This document shows positions 63,228 through 64,000 of a stretch of DNA of 64,000 nt, in pieces. This stretch comes from Nodularia sp. NIES-3585 (lineage in GTDB: Bacteria; Cyanobacteriota; Cyanobacteriia; Cyanobacteriales; Nostocaceae): positions 879,567 to 943,566 of the forward strand of contig NZ_BDUB01000001.1 of NCBI RefSeq assembly GCF_002218065.1, read 5' to 3'. Numbering within the stretch: the stretch's first letter is position 1; every line of letters begins with the position of its first letter. Below the pieces are notes generated by a model, which did no database searches, was not told the origin of the DNA, and saw only the letters and a program-made list of their open reading frames with translations. The translations under genes and the position numbers were made by a program.

Positions 63228-63872
63228 ATGATGCTCAAACCCGAACAACGCCAGAAATTAGACGATACAGACGACAAGCTATTTTACGACTATCCCCGCT
63301 TCGTCACCCATGTTGATGCCGGATTTATTCAACAGCTAACGGATTTATATCGCGATCGCCTCAAACCCAACACACGTATCCTAGATATGATGAGCAGTTG
63401 GGTGTCTCATCTCCCAGAAGCAATGGAATTTGCCCATGTTGAGGGACACGGACTCAACGCCGAGGAATTAGCTCGTAATTCCCGTTTAAATCATTACTTT
63501 GTGCAGAATCTCAATGATCAACCTCAACTACCCCTACCAGACCAAAGTTTTGATGCCGTTCTGAATTGCGTTTCTGTACAGTACGTACAATATCCAGAGG
63601 CTATATTTGCCGAAATCCATCGTATCCTCAAACCTGGAGGTATAGCAATTATCAGCTTTTCTAACCGGATGTTTTTCCAAAAAGCGATTCAAGCTTGGCG
63701 AGAGACTTCAGAAGCAACTAGGGTGGAATTAGTCAAGCACTACTTCACCTCAGTACCTGGATTTACGGTTCCAGAGGTGATGGTGAATAAATCTCAAGTG
63801 CCGAATTTTTTACAGTGGCTAGGTGCTGGCGGAGGGGACCCATTTTATGCTGTAATCGCTTACCGTTCTTAA
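63228..63872 (+). CDS. SAM-dependent methyltransferase, class I, 214 aa
   Basis: A Methyltransf_11-type fold is seen: TRILDMMSSWVSHLP (motif I, variant without the usual GxGxG), EGHGLNAEELARN (acidic end of strand 2), LPDQSFDAVLNCVSVQYVQY (motif IV/V) and IHRILKPGGIAIISFSNR (motif VI). The lack of a glycine-rich motif I is typical of one cyanobacterial and plant subgroup. Of three adjacent candidate starts (TTG, ATG, ATG) the first ATG is chosen. Substrate unknown. Confidence 0.85.
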   Translation: MMLKPEQRQKLDDTDDKLFYDYPRFVTHVDAGFIQQLTDLYRDRLKPNTRILDMMSSWVSHLPEAMEFAHVEGHGLNAEELARNSRLNHYFVQNLNDQPQLPLPDQSFDAVLNCVSVQYVQYPEAIFAEIHRILKPGGIAIISFSNRMFFQKAIQAWRETSEATRVELVKHYFTSVPGFTVPEVMVNKSQVPNFLQWLGAGGGDPFYAVIAYRS

Positions 63873-63953
63873 TTATAAAGTAAAGTTTTAGAATTAAAAC
63901 TGAAATTCCCGCAGATAATTGCTTTAAAGCTCAAATATCAGGAATAGTCCAAG

Positions 63954-64000
63954 ATGAATTTTTCTCGCCCGTCTAAAATTTTATCGGCTTTGTTACTGTC
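63954..64000 (+). CDS. Start of a gene running off the window, probable signal peptide
   Basis: ATG at 63954 after AGGAA begins MNFSRPSKILSALLL and stays open to the window end. A basic start followed by hydrophobic residues suggests an exported protein. Too short to identify. Confidence 0.5.
   Translation, partial: MNFSRPSKILSALLL

Overview
The window comes from a filamentous, heterocyst-forming cyanobacterium (Nostocales; Nostoc/Anabaena-like). The evidence is the dense scatter of the HIP1 octamer GCGATCGC, GC-poor intergenic DNA with heptamer STRR repeats and palindromic repeats, a phycobilisome-linker type petH, phosphoribulokinase, and above all a fraC-fraD-fraE cluster, which encodes septal-junction proteins known from multicellular cyanobacteria. 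No rRNA, tRNA or CRISPR array was seen.

Layout. 0-8 kb: end of trmL, a LysM/M23 cell-wall hydrolase with an internal 42-residue repeat, a DUF2358 protein, an epoxide-hydrolase-like enzyme, an exported pentapeptide protein, a CURT1/CAAD thylakoid protein and a parDE toxin-antitoxin pair bracketed by 35-bp direct repeats. 8.4-11.4 kb: a STAND NTPase (NB-ARC plus near-identical TPRs) beside a small gene that looks like its membrane-active effector. The two proteins share a short motif, at the effector C-terminus and the NTPase N-terminus; this is the arrangement of bacterial NLR/amyloid-signalling pairs. 11.6-21 kb: core metabolism (hom, petH, prk, metK) and a sensor kinase. 21-26 kb: a UvrD/PcrA helicase, an ABM-fold protein and a two-gene Septu-like defence module (PtuA ATPase, PtuB HNH nuclease). 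26-36 kb: phosphoesterases, a run of membrane proteins (DUF389, YihY, DUF4112), ddl, and a candidate structured RNA of about 170 nt at 32.2-32.3 kb.

36.4-43.8 kb is an accessory island. It holds a BglII-like restriction-modification system with a controller gene and an apparently damaged nuclease gene, a broken hicBA pair, a 1271-bp IS4-type element with 10-bp target duplications, and two copies of a relE/phd/vapB/vapC cassette flanking a PIN-domain gene pair. In one cassette copy an in-frame 237-bp deletion fuses the antitoxin N-terminus to the toxin. The second copy preserves the uninterrupted IS target, so the order of events can be read from the sequence.

43.8-64 kb returns to mostly core genes: acnB, Rpn-type proteins with a degenerate tandem copy, a [2Fe-2S] ferredoxin, DUF3326, a CPBP protease, purN, an orphan sugar-type ABC permease, a hybrid histidine kinase, a pentapeptide protein, fraC/fraD/fraE, a double-domain CobA-like protein, a GT39-type glycosyltransferase and a methyltransferase.
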